Below are positions 29,547 through 38,768 of a stretch of 64,000 bases of DNA, one piece after another. Source of the stretch: Nitriliruptoraceae bacterium (GTDB taxonomy: Bacteria > Actinomycetota > Nitriliruptoria > Nitriliruptorales > Nitriliruptoraceae). Below the pieces are notes generated by a model. It searched no databases. It was given only the letters and a program-made list of their open reading frames with translations, and had not been told where the DNA came from. Every line of letters begins with the position of its first letter. Positions within the stretch are counted from its first letter, which is position 1. The DNA lies in assembly GCA_018401275.1 (NCBI GenBank), contig JAGYKW010000006.1, forward strand, positions 1 to 64,000, given 5' to 3'. Both the position numbers and the translations under genes were made by a program.

Positions 29547-32368
29547 GCGACCACCTCCGGCGCATCGGCCGTGCTCGGCTCGCGCGGGCCGCCGCGCGCC
29601 GCGACCGGCTCGTCCTCGGCCAGCCCCTGGCCGAGATGGCGCAGCACGGCCACGACCAGACCGATGACGACGAGGAACACCCCGACGTCGAAGATGAGCG
29701 AGCTCGCGACGGTGAGGTCGCCGGGGAGGGTGAGCTTGCCGCCCGCGAGGAAGTTGCCCGACGTCGGCAGGCCGGCGAGGCCGTAGACCGCCGCGATGAT
29801 GAGCCCGCTCCCGACCGTGGGCATCGTGCGGAACCAGCGCGACTGCCACAGCCGCTGGTGGCCCTGGCTGAGGTAGAGGAGCACGGCCGCGGAACCGGCG
29901 GTGAGCCCGCCGATGAACCCACCGCCGACGGCGTCGTGCCCGCGCAGCAGCAGCCACAGGGAGGTCACGATCATCACCGGAGCGATGGCCGAGGTCATCA
30001 GCCGGAGGATCACGCTGTCGATGGCGCCGGTCCCGAGGTACTGGTCGCTCCTGCGCGCAGCGTCCGACGTCGCGCCCAGCGTTCGCGGTGGGCCGAGCGG
30101 ACCGAGCTCGGAGTGGCGCACGAGGGCGTAGATCCCGAGCGCGGCGATCAGCAGCACGCCGATCTCGCCGAGCGTGTCGAGGGCCCGGAAGTCCACGAGG
30201 ATGGTGTTGACGACGTTGTCGCCACCGGTGATCGGTTCGGCCTCGACGAGGAAGCGCGAGCCGACGTCGCTGCGTCCGTTGCGTCCGACCGTCAGCCAGG
30301 CGAGCGCACCCACGCCCGTGCCGACCAGTGCCGCTGTCGCCGCGGCGATGCGGCGTCGGATCCGACCGCTCCTCGCGAACGTGTCGGGGAGGCGCCGGAA
30401 CACGACGATGACGACGGCGACCGTGAGCGTCTCGACCAGCAGCTGGGTGAGTGCGAGGTCGGGAGCGCCATGCAGCGCGAACCAGCCTGCGATCAGGAAC
30501 CCGGTGAGGCCCAGGGCCGCGACCGCAGCGATACGGCTGCGTGCCTGCACCACGCCCGCGATCGCCCCGGCGATGAGCGCGATGAGCACCCAGTCGAGCG
30601 GCGGCGACACCGGCAGGACCCCGGCCGGCGTGACGGTCAGCAGCGATCGGCCGATCAGCACCAGCGCGACGGCCATCGGTGGGAGCAGGTAGGTGGCGAG
30701 CGCGTGCGAGGAGGCCGTCCTCCCCACGGACGCGCCGGTCCGGAGGACGCTGTCGTGGGCGCGGTCGAAGACGCGCTCGCCCGAGGGGCGGGCGAGGCCG
30801 TCGACGAGCGCCTCGATGCGCGGTCGGGCGCGCAGGGCGAGCAGACCGAGCGAGACGACGAGCACGCTCAGGCCGAGGGGGACGGTGAGCCCATGCCACA
30901 GGGCGAGCTTGACGCCCGGGCTCGCTCCGCCGAGCTGGATGCCGAGCACCTCGAGGAGCGGCGTGAGACGCGACGACAACGGTCCGAGCACGAGTCCCGC
31001 CACGGCCAGCAGGAGTGCGGGGAGCTCGAAGCCGACCGGAGCATGGTGGGCCTCGGTGCGCACCGGACCGAAGAACGTCCCGCTGACGTAGCGCAACGAG
31101 TAGGCGACCGTCCCGATGCTCGCGAGCACGATGAGTACGAGGCCCACCGTCCCCAGCCACGCGCTGCCCGGGACGCCCTTCACCAGCGCGGCGAGGGCCT
31201 CCTCCTTCGTGATGAATCCGAGCAGCGGGGGGAGGCCGGCCATCGACAGCGCGGCGAGCGTCCCGGCCGCAGCGGTGAGGGGGAGCGCATGCCGCAGGCC
31301 TCCGAGGCGATCGAGGTCACGGGTCCCGGTCTCGTGATCGACGATGCCGACCGTCATGAACAGCGCGGCCTTGAACAGCGCGTGGGCGAGGACGTGGATC
31401 GTCGCGATGCCGAGCGCGAGCGGTGTGCCGAGTCCCACGAGTGCGGTCATGAGCCCCAGCTGGCTGACCGTCGAGTACGCCATGAGCCGCTTGAGGTCGC
31501 GCTGCACGAGCGCCACCCACGCCCCCAGGACGGCGGTCGCGCCACCGATCAGGACGAGGCTGACGTGCCAGACCATGAACCCGTCGAAGGTGGGCGCCAT
31601 GCGGAGGAGCAGGTAGACGCCGGCCTTCACCATCGTCGCGGCATGCAGGTAGGTGGAGACGGGCGTCGGTGCGACCATCGCGCCGGGGAGCCAGAAGTGG
31701 AACGGGACCTGCGCGGACTTCGTGCCCGCGGCGAGCAGCAGGAGGATGACGGCAGGGACCGCGAGCGAGGAGCCCTGGACGGTGGCCGCCTGCGCGGTGA
31801 TCACGCTGAGCGTCGGGCTGCCCACGGCGGACTCGATGAGGATCGCGGCGGCCAGGAGTGCGAGACCTCCGATCCCCGTCACGAGCAGCGCTCGCGTCGC
31901 GCCCTTCGCGCCCTTCCCGGTCCCGCCGATGAGGAAGAAGCTCGTGATGCTCGTCAGCTCCCATGCGACGAACAGCAGGAAGATGTCGTCGGCGAGCACG
32001 ACGCCGAGCATCGCGCCCGCGAAGAGCGCGAGCAGTGCAGGGATCCGCACGGCGTCGGGATCGTCGTGGGCGAAGTACCGCAGCGCATAGGCCATCACCA
32101 GCACGCCGATGAGGGTGACGACGAGCGCGAACACGAGCGCGAGCGCGTCCAGGCGCAGGTCGAGCGACGGCCCGCTCGGGATCCAGGCCTGCGAGAAGGT
32201 CACGACCTCGCCGTCGAGCACTCCGGGCAGCTCGCGCAGCAGGACGACGACGAGGGCGAGGAGCACGAGCCCGTTGAACGCCGCCACGTTGCGACCGAGC
32301 CAGCGGCCCAGGACCGGAGTCAGTGCAGCAGCCACGATCGGCGCAGTGACGACCAGGGCGAGCAGCAC
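29543..32368 (-). CDS. mnhA: Mrp-type Na+/H+ antiporter subunit A fused to subunit B
   Basis: 941 residues from GTG 32368, preferred because GGGAGG lies 8 nt before it; in-frame ATGs at 32395 and 32401 give 950-952. Residues about 1-500 are the NuoL-like ion-translocating domain (MAYALRYFAHDD, LLFVAWELTSITSFFLIG, TKSAQVPFHFWLPGAM). MbhD/E-like helices follow, then about residues 790-930 match MnhB (FIGGLTAGSAAVLLYLSQG, GLAGLPTSGNFLAGG). No separate mnhB exists, so A and B are fused. With C-G it makes a complete Mrp antiporter for Na+ export and pH homeostasis. Confidence 0.9.
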   Translation of the reverse strand: MLLALVVTAPIVAAALTPVLGRWLGRNVAAFNGLVLLALVVVLLRELPGVLDGEVVTFSQAWIPSGPSLDLRLDALALVFALVVTLIGVLVMAYALRYFAHDDPDAVRIPALLALFAGAMLGVVLADDIFLLFVAWELTSITSFFLIGGTGKGAKGATRALLVTGIGGLALLAAAILIESAVGSPTLSVITAQAATVQGSSLAVPAVILLLLAAGTKSAQVPFHFWLPGAMVAPTPVSTYLHAATMVKAGVYLLLRMAPTFDGFMVWHVSLVLIGGATAVLGAWVALVQRDLKRLMAYSTVSQLGLMTALVGLGTPLALGIATIHVLAHALFKAALFMTVGIVDHETGTRDLDRLGGLRHALPLTAAAGTLAALSMAGLPPLLGFITKEEALAALVKGVPGSAWLGTVGLVLIVLASIGTVAYSLRYVSGTFFGPVRTEAHHAPVGFELPALLLAVAGLVLGPLSSRLTPLLEVLGIQLGGASPGVKLALWHGLTVPLGLSVLVVSLGLLALRARPRIEALVDGLARPSGERVFDRAHDSVLRTGASVGRTASSHALATYLLPPMAVALVLIGRSLLTVTPAGVLPVSPPLDWVLIALIAGAIAGVVQARSRIAAVAALGLTGFLIAGWFALHGAPDLALTQLLVETLTVAVVIVVFRRLPDTFARSGRIRRRIAAATAALVGTGVGALAWLTVGRNGRSDVGSRFLVEAEPITGGDNVVNTILVDFRALDTLGEIGVLLIAALGIYALVRHSELGPLGPPRTLGATSDAARRSDQYLGTGAIDSVILRLMTSAIAPVMIVTSLWLLLRGHDAVGGGFIGGLTAGSAAVLLYLSQGHQRLWQSRWFRTMPTVGSGLIIAAVYGLAGLPTSGNFLAGGKLTLPGDLTVASSLIFDVGVFLVVIGLVVAVLRHLGQGLAEDEPVAARGGPREPSTADAPEVVA

Positions 32369-32482
32369 GTCAGCGGCCTCCCGGTCGTCGTGCATCGCCA
32401 CGCGCTGGCGCGGCGCCGCGGTCCTGGACGCGGCAAGGTATCGCCCGCAGGAGGGGGCCCAGCGGCCGGGCCGCGGTGGCGG

Positions 32483-34465
32483 TCAGTCGCTCGCCGCGCC
32501 GTCCGCGAGGTAGCGGTCCTTGATCGCGTCGACGACGCTGGCGTCGGCGAGCGTCGTCGTGTCGCCCAGCTGCGTGTCCTCGGCGATGTCGCGCAGCAGC
32601 CGGCGCATGATCTTCCCCGAGCGGGTCTTGGGCAGGTCCGCGGTGAACAGCAGCGAGGCCGGCTTCGCGATCGGCGAGATCATGCGCGCGACATGCTCGC
32701 GCAGCTCGGTGGCGAGTGCGGCGTCACCGACGAAGCCCGCGCGCGGCGTGACGAACGCAGCGATGGCCTGACCGGTGGCCGCGTCGGCCCGGCCGATCAC
32801 CGCCGCCTCCGCGACGGACGGATGGCTCACCAGCGCCGACTCGACCTCGGTGGTCGAGAGCCGATGTCCGGACACGTTCATCACGTCGTCGACGCGTCCG
32901 AGCAGCCAGAAGCAGCCGTCCGCGTCACGCTTCGCCCCGTCGCCGGCGAAGTAGCGGCCGGCGAAGCGCGACCAGTAGGTCTCGCGGTAGCGGGCCTCGT
33001 CGCCCCAGATGCCGCGCAGCATCGCGGGCCAGGGCCGGTCGAGCACCAGGTAGCCGCCGCCGGGGACGGCGACCTCCTCGCCGCGGTCATCGACGATCGT
33101 CGCGGAGATGCCCGGGAGCGCGAAGGTCGCGGAGCCCGGCTTCGTCACCGTCGCGCCGGGCAGCGGGGCGATCATCATCGCGCCGGTCTCCGTCTGCCAC
33201 CACGTGTCGACGACCGGCGTGCGGCCGCCTCCGATGACGTCGCGGTACCACATCCAGGCCTCGGGGTTGATCGGCTCGCCGACGCTGCCGAGCACGCGCA
33301 GGCTCGACAGGTCGTGCCCGTCGGGGTGCTGGCGCCCCCACTTCATGAACGCGCGCACGGCGGTCGGTGCGGTGTACAGCTGCGTGACGCCGTAGCGCGC
33401 GACGATCTCCCAGAAGCGGTCCTCGCGCGGATAGTTCGGCGTGCCCTCGAACATGACCGACGTCGCACCGTTGGCGAGCGGCCCGTAGACGATGTAGGAG
33501 TGGCCCGTCACCCAGCCGATGTCGGCCGCGCACCAGTACACGTCGTGCGCCGCGTCGAGGTCGAACACGAGCCGGTGCGTGAACGACGCCTGGGTCAGGT
33601 AGCCGCCGGTCGTGTGCATGATGCCCTTGGGATGTCCGGTGGTCCCCGAGGTGTAGAGGAGGAACAGCAGGTCCTCGGCGCCCATCTCCGCTGGTTCGCA
33701 GGTCGCCGGCTGGGCCGGCACGAGCTCGTGCCACCACACGTCGCGTCCCTCACGCATCGCGACGTCCTCGCCGGTGCGGCGCACCACGAGCACGCGCTCG
33801 ATGGAGGCGGAGTCCTCGACCGCCTCGTCGGCCTGCTGCTTCAGCGGGAACGTCGAGCCGCGCCGGTGAGCGCCGTCCGCGGTGACGAGCACCCGGCACG
33901 CGGAGTCCTCGATGCGCTCGCGCAGCGCGTTCGCGCTGAAGCCGCCGAACACGACCGAGTGCACCGCACCGATGCGCGCGCACGCGAGCATCGTGATGGC
34001 GAGCTCGGGGATCATGGGCAGGTAGACGGCGACACGGTCACCACGCTCGACACCCAGCGCGAGCAGCGCGTTGGCTGCGCGCGACACCTCATCGAGCAGC
34101 TGCGAATAGGTGATGGTGCGCGTGTCGCCCGGTTCGCCCTCCCAGTGGAAGGCGACGCGGTCGCCGTGGCCGGCCGCGACGTGACGGTCCACGCAGTTCA
34201 CGCTCGCGTTGAGCGTGCCGTCGGCGAACCAGCGGGCGAAGGGCAGCTGCCAGTCGAGCACCTCGGTGAACGGCGTCATCCATGCGAGCTCGCGCGCCTG
34301 TGCGGCCCAGAACGCCTCCGGGTCGCGCTCGGCCGCCTCGTGCAGGGACCGGTCGGTGACCCCGCTGCGCGCGACGAAGCCCTCGGGCGGCGGGAAGCGG
34401 CGGTCCTCGACGAGCAGGCCCTCGATCGCGTCCCTGTCCCCGTGTTCGTCCCCGTGCTCGCTCAT
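32483..34465 (-). CDS. acs: Acetyl-CoA synthetase (AMP-forming)
   Basis: 660 residues from ATG 34463-34465, with GGGGAGG about 6 nt ahead; the much longer open frame upstream crosses rsgA and is a shadow. It activates acetate with ATP and CoA. Seen: AMP-binding P-loop YTSGTTGHPKGIMHTT, substrate-pocket WWQTETGAMMIAPLPG, hinge RVDDVMNVSGHRLSTTEVE, and the C-terminal PKTRSGKIMRRLLR whose Lys is the acetylation-controlled catalytic residue. Length and motifs match Acs rather than propionyl or medium-chain enzymes. It diverges from rsgA. Confidence 0.94.
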   Translation of the reverse strand: MSEHGDEHGDRDAIEGLLVEDRRFPPPEGFVARSGVTDRSLHEAAERDPEAFWAAQARELAWMTPFTEVLDWQLPFARWFADGTLNASVNCVDRHVAAGHGDRVAFHWEGEPGDTRTITYSQLLDEVSRAANALLALGVERGDRVAVYLPMIPELAITMLACARIGAVHSVVFGGFSANALRERIEDSACRVLVTADGAHRRGSTFPLKQQADEAVEDSASIERVLVVRRTGEDVAMREGRDVWWHELVPAQPATCEPAEMGAEDLLFLLYTSGTTGHPKGIMHTTGGYLTQASFTHRLVFDLDAAHDVYWCAADIGWVTGHSYIVYGPLANGATSVMFEGTPNYPREDRFWEIVARYGVTQLYTAPTAVRAFMKWGRQHPDGHDLSSLRVLGSVGEPINPEAWMWYRDVIGGGRTPVVDTWWQTETGAMMIAPLPGATVTKPGSATFALPGISATIVDDRGEEVAVPGGGYLVLDRPWPAMLRGIWGDEARYRETYWSRFAGRYFAGDGAKRDADGCFWLLGRVDDVMNVSGHRLSTTEVESALVSHPSVAEAAVIGRADAATGQAIAAFVTPRAGFVGDAALATELREHVARMISPIAKPASLLFTADLPKTRSGKIMRRLLRDIAEDTQLGDTTTLADASVVDAIKDRYLADGAASD

Positions 34466-34539
34466 GGCTGACCTCCCCGTCGTCACCGGGCCTGCTCGGA
34501 CCCTGCCCCGAACCTGGTCGTGGCTGCCCCGGAGGACCG

Positions 34540-34549
34540 ATGCTAGGCG
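34540..34549. promoter_or_regulatory. Overlapping divergent -10 elements between acs and rsgA
   Basis: ATGCTAGGCG holds TAGCAT on the minus strand (34540-34545, acs direction) and TAGGCG on the plus strand (34544-34549, rsgA direction), so the two promoters may compete for polymerase. Confidence 0.3.
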
Positions 34550-34588
34550 CATCCCGCGCTCCGGCCCCAGGGGTGGCAGGATGGGCGC

Positions 34589-35620
34589 ATGACGAGCATC
34601 GATATGGACGCCTTCGAGGACGAGTGGGACGACGACGTCGCCGTCGGACCGCGGGGACGCCAGCTCGCGTCGCCAGCAGCGCGCGCCGAGCGTGGCCGCC
34701 AGCGTCCCGGACGGGTCGTCGCGGTGGACCGCGGCCGCATCCGGGTCGTCCCTGACGGGGACGGGCCCGACGCGGTGATCGACGCCCGCTACGGCGGCGC
34801 GATGCGCGGACGACGCGTCGTCGTGGGGGACCGGGTGCGCCTCGCACCGGGGCAGCGGGACGAACCATCGCGCGTCGTCGAGCGGCTCGACCGCATCAGC
34901 TGGCTCGTGCGCACGGGTGACGACATCGACCATCACGAGCGCGTGCTCGTCGCCGACGCCGACGCGGTCGCAGTGATCGTGGGTGCGGACAACCTCGAGG
35001 CCGGGCTGCGCTTCGCTGACCGGGTCATCGTCGCCGCGACGACGGGCGGGCTCGCCACCGTGCTCGTGATCAACAAGTGCGACCTGCTTGCCGACGACGA
35101 CGCGCTGCAGCAGCTCGACGCAGCGCTCGTGCCCTATGCGGACGCGGTCGTCGACGTGCTGCGGGTGTCCGCGCAGACGGGCGACGGGATGGACGAGCTG
35201 CGTGCGCTGCTCACCGACCGTTGGACGGTGCTCACCGGACACTCGGGCGTGGGGAAGTCGTCGCTGACCAACGCGCTGCTGCCGGACGCGGACCTGCGCA
35301 CCGGTGCGGTCGGGCCGCGCGGAGGTCGGCACACGACCGTCGCGTCGCTCGCGCTCCCGCTGCCCGAGGGTGGCTGGCTGGTCGATACGCCGGGTGTGCG
35401 CTCGTTCGGTCTCGGCATGCTCGACCGCCGCGGTGTCGCGGCGGGCTTCCCTGAGCTCGTCGGTCTCGACTGCGGCCTGGACGACTGCAGGCATGACGGC
35501 GAGCCCGGCTGCGCGCTGCCCGCGGCGACGCTGCACCCGGTGCGCCGCGCCGCGTTCGAGCGACTCGCTGCTGCGGTGGAGGGGCGCGGGTCCGACGATG
35601 CACGCGTGTCCGAGGCCTGA
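34589..35620 (+). CDS. rsgA: Ribosome small-subunit biogenesis GTPase RsgA
   Basis: 343 residues. An N-terminal OB-fold is followed by a circularly permuted GTPase with G motifs in the order G4 (NKCD), G1 (GHSGVGKSSL), G3 (DTPG), the hallmark of RsgA/YjeQ. A C-terminal zinc knuckle has Cys, Cys, His and Cys in CGLDDCRHDGEPGC. It binds the 30S subunit late in maturation. The start ATG has GGCAGGA upstream. Just before tRNA-Cys on the same strand. Confidence 0.94.
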   Translation: MTSIDMDAFEDEWDDDVAVGPRGRQLASPAARAERGRQRPGRVVAVDRGRIRVVPDGDGPDAVIDARYGGAMRGRRVVVGDRVRLAPGQRDEPSRVVERLDRISWLVRTGDDIDHHERVLVADADAVAVIVGADNLEAGLRFADRVIVAATTGGLATVLVINKCDLLADDDALQQLDAALVPYADAVVDVLRVSAQTGDGMDELRALLTDRWTVLTGHSGVGKSSLTNALLPDADLRTGAVGPRGGRHTTVASLALPLPEGGWLVDTPGVRSFGLGMLDRRGVAAGFPELVGLDCGLDDCRHDGEPGCALPAATLHPVRRAAFERLAAAVEGRGSDDARVSEA

Positions 35621-35682
35621 CGAGCGCCGAGGGTCGGCCGAGGTCCTCACGATGACGCGGCTACCCTCCGCACCGCTGTCCC

Positions 35683-35753
35683 GGCGGGGTGGCCAAGTGG
35701 TAAGGCAGGGGACTGCAAATCCCCGATCACGGGTTCGATTCCCGTCCCCGCCT
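35683..35753 (+). tRNA. tRNA-Cys (GCA)
   Basis: 71-nt cloverleaf. The acceptor stem GGCGGGG (35683-35689) pairs with CCCCGCC (35746-35752), discriminator T. The anticodon stem GGGGA/TCCCC encloses the loop with GCA, and the T arm reads CGGGTTCGATTCCCG. CCA is not encoded. Confidence 0.96.
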
Positions 35754-35799
35754 CTTCACGGGGATGCCGTGCGCGGTCACGCGCGAGGAGGACACGCAG

Positions 35800-36990
35800 A
35801 TGGCGGTCGGGCTGGCAGGTCGTGATCCGTCCGGGGCCGAGGTGGTCGTCATCGGAGGCGGGGTGCACGGCGCCGCTGCGGCGTTCCATCTCGCCGAGCG
35901 CGGGGTCGATGTCCTGCTCGTCGAGCGTGACGAGCTGGCCGGCGGTCCGACCGGGCGCTCGAGCGCCATCTGCCGCGCGTACTACACGAACCCGTTCCTC
36001 GCGCGTGTCGCGCGAGAATCGCTCGATCTGCTCGGGTCGTTCTCGGAGCGGATGGGAGGACGTGACGCGGGCCACGTCATCACCGGCGGACTCTTCCTGC
36101 ATGGCCCCGAGGACGTCTCCGCGGTCACAGAGGCGGCGCGAGCGCTGACGGCGATCGGAACGACCACAGACGTGCTCGATGTCGCGGCCCTGTCCGATGC
36201 GTTCCCACGCTTCTCACCCGACGGGCTCGGTATCGCTGCTCACGAGCATGGGGCCGGCTACGCGGATCCGGTCGCGACCACGGTCGGGCTCGCTCATCGT
36301 GCGCGAGAACTCGGTGCGCGTCTGCGTCAGTACACCGCGGTCACCCGCCTCGAGGAGGGTCGTGGTGAGCGTCCCCATCGGGTCACGCTCTCCGACGGTG
36401 TCGTCATCGAGGCGCAGCGGATCCTGCTCGCTGCAGGCCCGTGGACGGGAGCGCTTGCGCGCCATGTCGGCGCCGAACTGCCGTTGACGATCGAGCGTCA
36501 CTTCGTCGCCACCTTCGCGTGGGGCGGGGCGACGGCGGTGCCTCACGTGTTCGCCGATGTCACGCAGGGCTACTACGCGAAGCCCGAGGCCTCCGGCGGC
36601 TTCCTGTGCGGTCCGCTCACGCCCGAGCCGGAGATCGACGATCCCGAGGCGTTCGAGCAGCGCATCCTCGACGCTGAGGTGGAACATCTCGCCGCCGGGA
36701 TCGTACGGCGGGTCCCCGACCTCGAGCGGATCGCCCCGCGCGGTGGTTGGGCCTCGCTGTACGACGTGAGCCCGGACTGGCAGCCCGTCATCGGGGAGAT
36801 TGCGCCACGCGTGTTCGTCGACGCCGGGACGTCGGGTCACGGCTTCAAGCTCGCGCCGGGACTGGGTCGTGAGGTCGCGGCGCTCGTGATGGGTTCGCCC
36901 GACCCCGGACTGTCGGACTTCGCCCCCGGCCGGTTCGCTGCCGATGCGCCGCTGACGGCGGGCTACGGGCAATCACGCATCCTGGGCTAG
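35800..36990 (+). CDS. FAD-dependent amine/amino-acid oxidoreductase (DAO family)
   Basis: 396 residues from ATG 35800, chosen for GAGGAGGA about 6-14 nt upstream rather than ATG 35764, which lies close to the tRNA. The dinucleotide-binding motif VVVIGGGVHGAAAAFHLAERG is near residues 15-36, and the C-terminus has the flavin motif SGHGFKLAPGLGREVA. This resembles sarcosine oxidase beta subunit or glycine-oxidase-like proteins that oxidise secondary amines. Codon use is slightly less GC-rich than its neighbours. The exact amine is unknown. The next gene, livF, converges on it. Confidence 0.82.
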   Translation: MAVGLAGRDPSGAEVVVIGGGVHGAAAAFHLAERGVDVLLVERDELAGGPTGRSSAICRAYYTNPFLARVARESLDLLGSFSERMGGRDAGHVITGGLFLHGPEDVSAVTEAARALTAIGTTTDVLDVAALSDAFPRFSPDGLGIAAHEHGAGYADPVATTVGLAHRARELGARLRQYTAVTRLEEGRGERPHRVTLSDGVVIEAQRILLAAGPWTGALARHVGAELPLTIERHFVATFAWGGATAVPHVFADVTQGYYAKPEASGGFLCGPLTPEPEIDDPEAFEQRILDAEVEHLAAGIVRRVPDLERIAPRGGWASLYDVSPDWQPVIGEIAPRVFVDAGTSGHGFKLAPGLGREVAALVMGSPDPGLSDFAPGRFAADAPLTAGYGQSRILG

Positions 36991-37002
36991 CGGGACCTGG
37001 CC

Positions 37003-37749
37003 TCAGGCGTCGGGGATCTCACCGAGATAGGCCTCGCGCATGCGCGGGTCCGCCTTCAGGGCCTCTGCGGTGTCCGACAGCACGATGCGTCCGGACTGCA
37101 GCACGTAGCCGCGGTCCGCGATCGACAGGGCCATGCTGGCGTTCTGCTCGACGACGAACACCGCGGTGCCGGCGGCGTTGATCTGCTCGATGATGGCGAA
37201 GTTCTGCGCCACGAGGATCGGTGCGAGCCCCATCGAGGGCTCGTCCATCAGGAGGACCCGCGGACGCGACATCAGCGCCCGACCGACGGCGACCATCTGC
37301 TGCTCGCCCCCGGAGAGCGTCCCCGAGGTCTGATTGAGACGTTCCTTGACCCGGGGGAACATCGTGAAGATGTGCTCGAGGTCGGCCTCCTTCTCATCAT
37401 CCTTACGCAGGTAGGCACCGATCTCGAGGTTCTCGCGCACGCTCATGCGTTTGAACAGGCGACGGTTCTCGGGCACCATCGAGACGCCCTGCGCGACCCG
37501 TTGCGCCGTCGTGAGGCCCTGCATGTCCTGCCCGTCGATCAGGACGGCGCCAGCGGTCGGTTCCACCATCCCGAGGATCGTGCGGAGCGTGGTGGTCTTG
37601 CCGGACGCGTTGCCGCCGAGCAGGCAGACGAGTTCGCCCGGGGCGATCGTGATGCTCACGTCGTGGAGGATCTGCACGGTCCCGTAGTGCGTATCGACGT
37701 TGCGGAACTCGAGGACGGGCGTGCTGTCCGTCGGGGATCGATCGCTCAT
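37003..37749 (-). CDS. livF: Branched-chain amino-acid ABC transporter ATP-binding protein LivF
   Basis: 248-residue intact ABC ATPase. Walker A GGNASGKTT, Q-loop VPENRRLFKRMSVREN (LivF style), signature LSGGEQQMVAVGRAL, Walker B VLLMDEPSMGLAP and the switch region VEQNA (Gln before Asn replaces His, as usual in LivF). ATG at 37747-37749 overlaps the stop of a livG tail (ATGA), so it was the last gene of a livG-livF operon whose upstream part is missing. Its livG partner is truncated, so its function here is doubtful. Confidence 0.9.
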   Translation of the reverse strand: MSDRSPTDSTPVLEFRNVDTHYGTVQILHDVSITIAPGELVCLLGGNASGKTTTLRTILGMVEPTAGAVLIDGQDMQGLTTAQRVAQGVSMVPENRRLFKRMSVRENLEIGAYLRKDDEKEADLEHIFTMFPRVKERLNQTSGTLSGGEQQMVAVGRALMSRPRVLLMDEPSMGLAPILVAQNFAIIEQINAAGTAVFVVEQNASMALSIADRGYVLQSGRIVLSDTAEALKADPRMREAYLGEIPDA

Positions 37750-37991
37750 GGGCTCTGCTCCGTGGTGGCTGGCCGGCCGAGGTACGCCTCGATGACACGC
37801 TCGTCGGTCGAGACGGTCGCGTAGTCCCCTTCGATGAGTTTGATGCCGTGGTCGAGGACGGGGGCGATCATCTTGCACGGACCGCACCACGTCGCCGTCA
37901 ACTTTAAAACCGTGTGGTTCGGCGTCTCGGCCAGATTCTTCAAGAACGCGACGCGATCGGTCGCGACGTGCTTGACACGAGTCAAAGACAT
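37746..37991 (-). pseudogene. Chimeric ORF: thioredoxin N-terminal half joined to a LivG C-terminal tail
   Basis: From the ATG at 37989-37991 the frame encodes a thioredoxin-like start with the active site TATWCGPCKMIAPVLD. At the codons for VLD (37851-37859) it passes without a break into the tail of a LivG ATPase (DHGIKLIEGDYATVSTDER then VIEAYLG), stopping at 37746-37748. Half of each domain is missing, so neither fold can be made. The thioredoxin part is visibly lower in GC than the surroundings, and the joint sits on codons both families share. It is either an illegitimate recombination joint or an assembly chimera. Confidence 0.75.
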
Positions 37992-38036
37992 TGGATGGGG
38001 GGGAGGGGGCTGTTTGAATCCTACCGAGATCCCCGC

Positions 38037-38768
38037 AGTCTCATCACGGGACTGATCGGACCGAACGGGGCCGGGCAGACCACGCTGTTCAACCTGCTCA
38101 CGGGCTTCGACCAGCCTGACGCCGGCTCCTGGACCGTTTCGACGGGACGTCCACGGCGGGCATCCCGGCCTACCGCGTCGCACGCGGCGGGATGGTGCGG
38201 ACCTTCCAGCTCACCAAGGCGCTGTCGCGCATGACGGTGATCGAGAACCTCATGCTCGGCGCGTCCGGGCAGCGTGGTGAGCGCCTCCTCACCGCGCTCG
38301 CGCCTGGCGGTGGAACGCGCAGGAGGAGACGATCCGCGTGCGTGCGGAGCAGCTCCTCGAACGCTTCAAGCTCAGCCACATGCGCGACCAGTTCGCCGGA
38401 CGCTCTCCGGTGGACAGCGGAAGCTGCTCGAGATGGCTCGCGCGCTCATGGTCGAGCCATCGCTCGTCATGCTCGATGAGCCCATGGCGGGCGTGAACCC
38501 GGCGCTGACCCAGTCGCTGCTGGGTCACGTCAAGGACCTGCGCGACGTCGAGGGTCGCAGCGTCGTCTTCGTCGAGCACGACATGGACGTCGTGTTCGAC
38601 ATCTCGACTGGGTCGTCTGCCTCGCGCAGGGCGCATCATCGCGGAGGGTCCACCGTCGTCGATCGGTGCGAACGCCGCCGTCATCGATGCGTACCTCGGT
38701 GCGACCCACGACCACAGCGCGCTGCGCGCCGAGCGGCGGCGCCGTCAGGCCGCGAGGGGGACGCATGA
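38037..38768 (+). pseudogene. LivG-like ABC ATP-binding protein, truncated and frameshifted
   Basis: Plus-strand LivG pieces occur in three frames: ITGLIGPNGAGQTTLFNLLTG (frame of 38037), GGMVRTFQLTKALSRMTVIEN (38190 on), then LSGGQRKLLEMARALMVEPS, LVMLDEPMAGVNP and VFVEHDMDVVFDIS. Shifts fall near 38136, 38303, 38399 and 38611-38640, most explained by one missing base in a C/G run. Walker A has Gln where the essential Lys should be (GAGQTT). The N-terminal about 30 residues are absent, replaced by the thioredoxin-bearing joint. A non-functional or mis-sequenced gene, different in sequence from the livG tail at 37746. Confidence 0.8.

Noticed and set aside
29336-34471. A 1711-codon plus-strand open frame
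   Set aside because: It lies opposite the Mrp operon and acs, its translation is rich in Arg/Glu/His without domains, and such long antisense frames are expected in very GC-rich DNA.
32483-35650. Extending acs upstream to 35650 (1055 codons)
   Set aside because: The extra 395 codons run antisense through rsgA, and the ATG at 34465 has a strong ribosome binding site and matches the family start.
35683-35753. tRNA-Cys as an integration site of a mobile element
   Set aside because: The downstream genes include no integrase, and no repeat of the tRNA 3' end was found nearby.
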